From Planctomycetales bacterium (lineage in GTDB: Bacteria > Planctomycetota > Planctomycetia > Pirellulales > Thermoguttaceae), in the NCBI GenBank assembly GCA_007127495.1, contig SKZG01000502.1, forward strand, positions 1 through 6,085: a stretch of 6,085 bases of DNA, given 5' to 3'. A model generated the notes under the pieces. The model was not told the DNA's origin, did not search any database, and saw only the letters and a list, made by a program, of their open reading frames with translations. This document shows, one piece after another, positions 5,152 to 6,085 of this stretch (positions within the stretch are counted from its first letter, which is position 1; the number at the start of each line of letters is the position of its first letter). The position numbers were made by a program, and so were the translations under genes.

Positions 5152-5598
5152 ATGGAGTTGCCGAAACCAACCCCTCACCAACGGCAAGCCCTGGTGGTGC
5201 AGCCTGGGGGCTTTGTCAGGGTCGAGGACACCGAGACGCACACGTTCTACCTCCTCATCGAAGAAGACCGTGCCCGTGAACTTCACCGGCAGTGGCTCCG
5301 CGAACAGCTCCAGGTGGGATTCGACGAGGCGGGGAAGCCAAGCGAATGCCATCGTGATTTTGCGACTGGTATTCCGGAGAAGGTCTCTTCGAATCGAAGG
5401 CAACCGGCGCGCAGCAAGTTGTGCCGGGAACGTGCTTCATGGTGTTTCCCGGCGTGTGGCATCGCTACCGCCCGCTGCGCGAGGTCGGGTGGGACTCCTA
5501 TTGGGTCAGTTTTCGCGGTGACAACATGGACCGGCTCGTGGCGCAGGGGTTCTTCTCGCCGGAGCAGGCCGTCGTTTCGGTCGGCTCTGAGGACGTGA
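5152..5598 (+). CDS. Chimeric frame: head of a small uncharacterised protein, out-of-frame regulator sequence behind it
   Basis: The ATG at 5152 with GAGGA 7 nt upstream opens a 148-codon frame ending at 5598. Only about the first 60 residues look like real protein: MELPKPTPHQRQAL, then GGFVRVEDTETHTFYLLIEE and REQLQVGFDEAG. This composition resembles short (80-90 residue) planctomycete proteins of unknown role; I recognise no named domain. From about residue 66 on (after KPSE) the sequence becomes arginine- and serine-rich, because the DNA here encodes an AraC-type regulator in the frame one base over. The small gene therefore appears to have lost its own 3' end. A longer start at the TTG 5080 is rejected because it lies in the -35 box. 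The tail beyond about 5357 is unlikely to be selected. Confidence 0.55.
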   Translation: MELPKPTPHQRQALVVQPGGFVRVEDTETHTFYLLIEEDRARELHRQWLREQLQVGFDEAGKPSECHRDFATGIPEKVSSNRRQPARSKLCRERASWCFPACGIATARCARSGGTPIGSVFAVTTWTGSWRRGSSRRSRPSFRSALRT

Positions 5599-6085
5599 TT
5601 CCATCGACATTCGAACGCCTTGTGGAGCGTGTGCGTCGCCAGGCGGAGGGGTTCTCGCACCTGATTGCCGCCGATACGATGGAAATCCTTGCCGCCGTGT
5701 CGGCCACCGGCCGGCCCGAGTCGGAGGGGGTCGTAACGCAGGGCCCCCTGGCCGTGACCACGGTTACCGACCCGCTCGTCGCCGACGCGATGCGGCTGAT
5801 CTGGGACCAAAGCGGCGAGGCGATCAACGTCGAGGAAATCGCCCGGCAGTTGCCCCTGACCCGCCGCACTCTGGAGCGGCGCTTCCGCAAAGAGTTGGGG
5901 CTTTCCATCCACGAGGAGATCGATCGCTGCCGCATGGACCGCGCGGTACGCCTGCTCACCCATTCGGATTTGCTCATTAAGAACGTGGCGGCCACCGCCG
6001 GCTTTCCCAGCGTGGACGCCATGGAAGCCGCATTCCACCGGACCCATGGCGTCGCGCCCTCCGAGTTCCGAGCTGCCCGTTCCGA
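5358..6085 (+). pseudogene. AraC/XylR-type transcriptional regulator, N-terminus lost, C-terminus cut by window edge
   Basis: After an in-frame TGA at 5355-5357 this frame stays open for 242 codons to the right edge. It begins inside a cupin-like AraC ligand-binding domain: SGEGLFESKATG, VPGTCFMVFPGVWHRYRP and GWDSYWVSFRG. It ends in two helix-turn-helix motifs, VEEIARQLPLTRRTLERRFRK (with LGLSIHEEIDRCRMDRAVRLL after it) and IKNVAATAGFPSVDAMEAAF, then THGVAPSEFR. The DNA-binding half resembles E. coli XylR. About 50 residues of the sensor domain are missing upstream. The first in-frame starts are GTG 5421 and ATG 5439, both inside the domain and without a clear ribosome site. Divergent placement beside a sulfatase suggests it once controlled that gene. 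A single-base error in the TTTT run at 5358-5361 could instead join it to the upstream frame. Confidence 0.75.

Noticed and set aside
5283..6047. A 254-codon minus-strand frame
   Set aside because: It is antisense to the clear AraC-type regulator and has shadow composition.
1..6085. tRNA, rRNA, CRISPR, toxin-antitoxin or phage-defence genes
   Set aside because: Read on both strands; no cloverleaf, rRNA-like block, repeat-spacer array or recognisable defence protein was seen.

Overview
The window looks like chromosomal DNA from a planctomycete (Pirellulales-like), probably environmental. The evidence is high GC, two secreted formylglycine-type sulfatases, a Tat-exported hydroxypyruvate-isomerase-like TIM-barrel protein, a XylR/AraC-like regulator and a Y1 (REP-associated, RAYT) transposase remnant. 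This is a gene-content inference; there is no rRNA or other marker in the window.

Layout. (1) 1-2272, minus strand: a promoter (TTGACT-17-TAAACT) drives a Tat-signal sugar isomerase/epimerase-like gene (1291-2214). After a 39-nt gap comes a sulfatase (1251 to the left edge, C-terminus missing). Together they form a probable operon that continues beyond the window. (2) 2324-3493, a scar zone: a RAYT transposase gene reduced to its first ~16 codons plus its C-terminal tail but still carrying a good promoter, a possible 34-residue membrane peptide on the minus strand, about 330 bases with no convincing gene, a 100-bp MITE with perfect 23-bp terminal inverted repeats and an 8-bp target duplication, and a 101-codon gene that looks like only the head of a larger secreted protein. 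(3) 3534-4999, minus strand: an intact 460-residue sulfatase with its own Shine-Dalgarno and promoter. (4) 5080-6085, plus strand and divergent from that sulfatase: a well-formed promoter and start of a small uncharacterised gene, joined out of frame to the C-terminal part of an AraC/XylR-type regulator that runs off the right edge.

How it fits together: the two sulfatases and the TIM-barrel protein would act outside the cytoplasm on sulfated carbohydrates. An AraC-type regulator divergent from a sulfatase gene would normally be its local regulator, but here it appears to have lost its N-terminal part. I do not see a new defence or biosynthetic system. The most interesting content is the mobile and decay layer: the MITE with ISL3-like ends, the internally deleted RAYT and the chimeric regulator locus.
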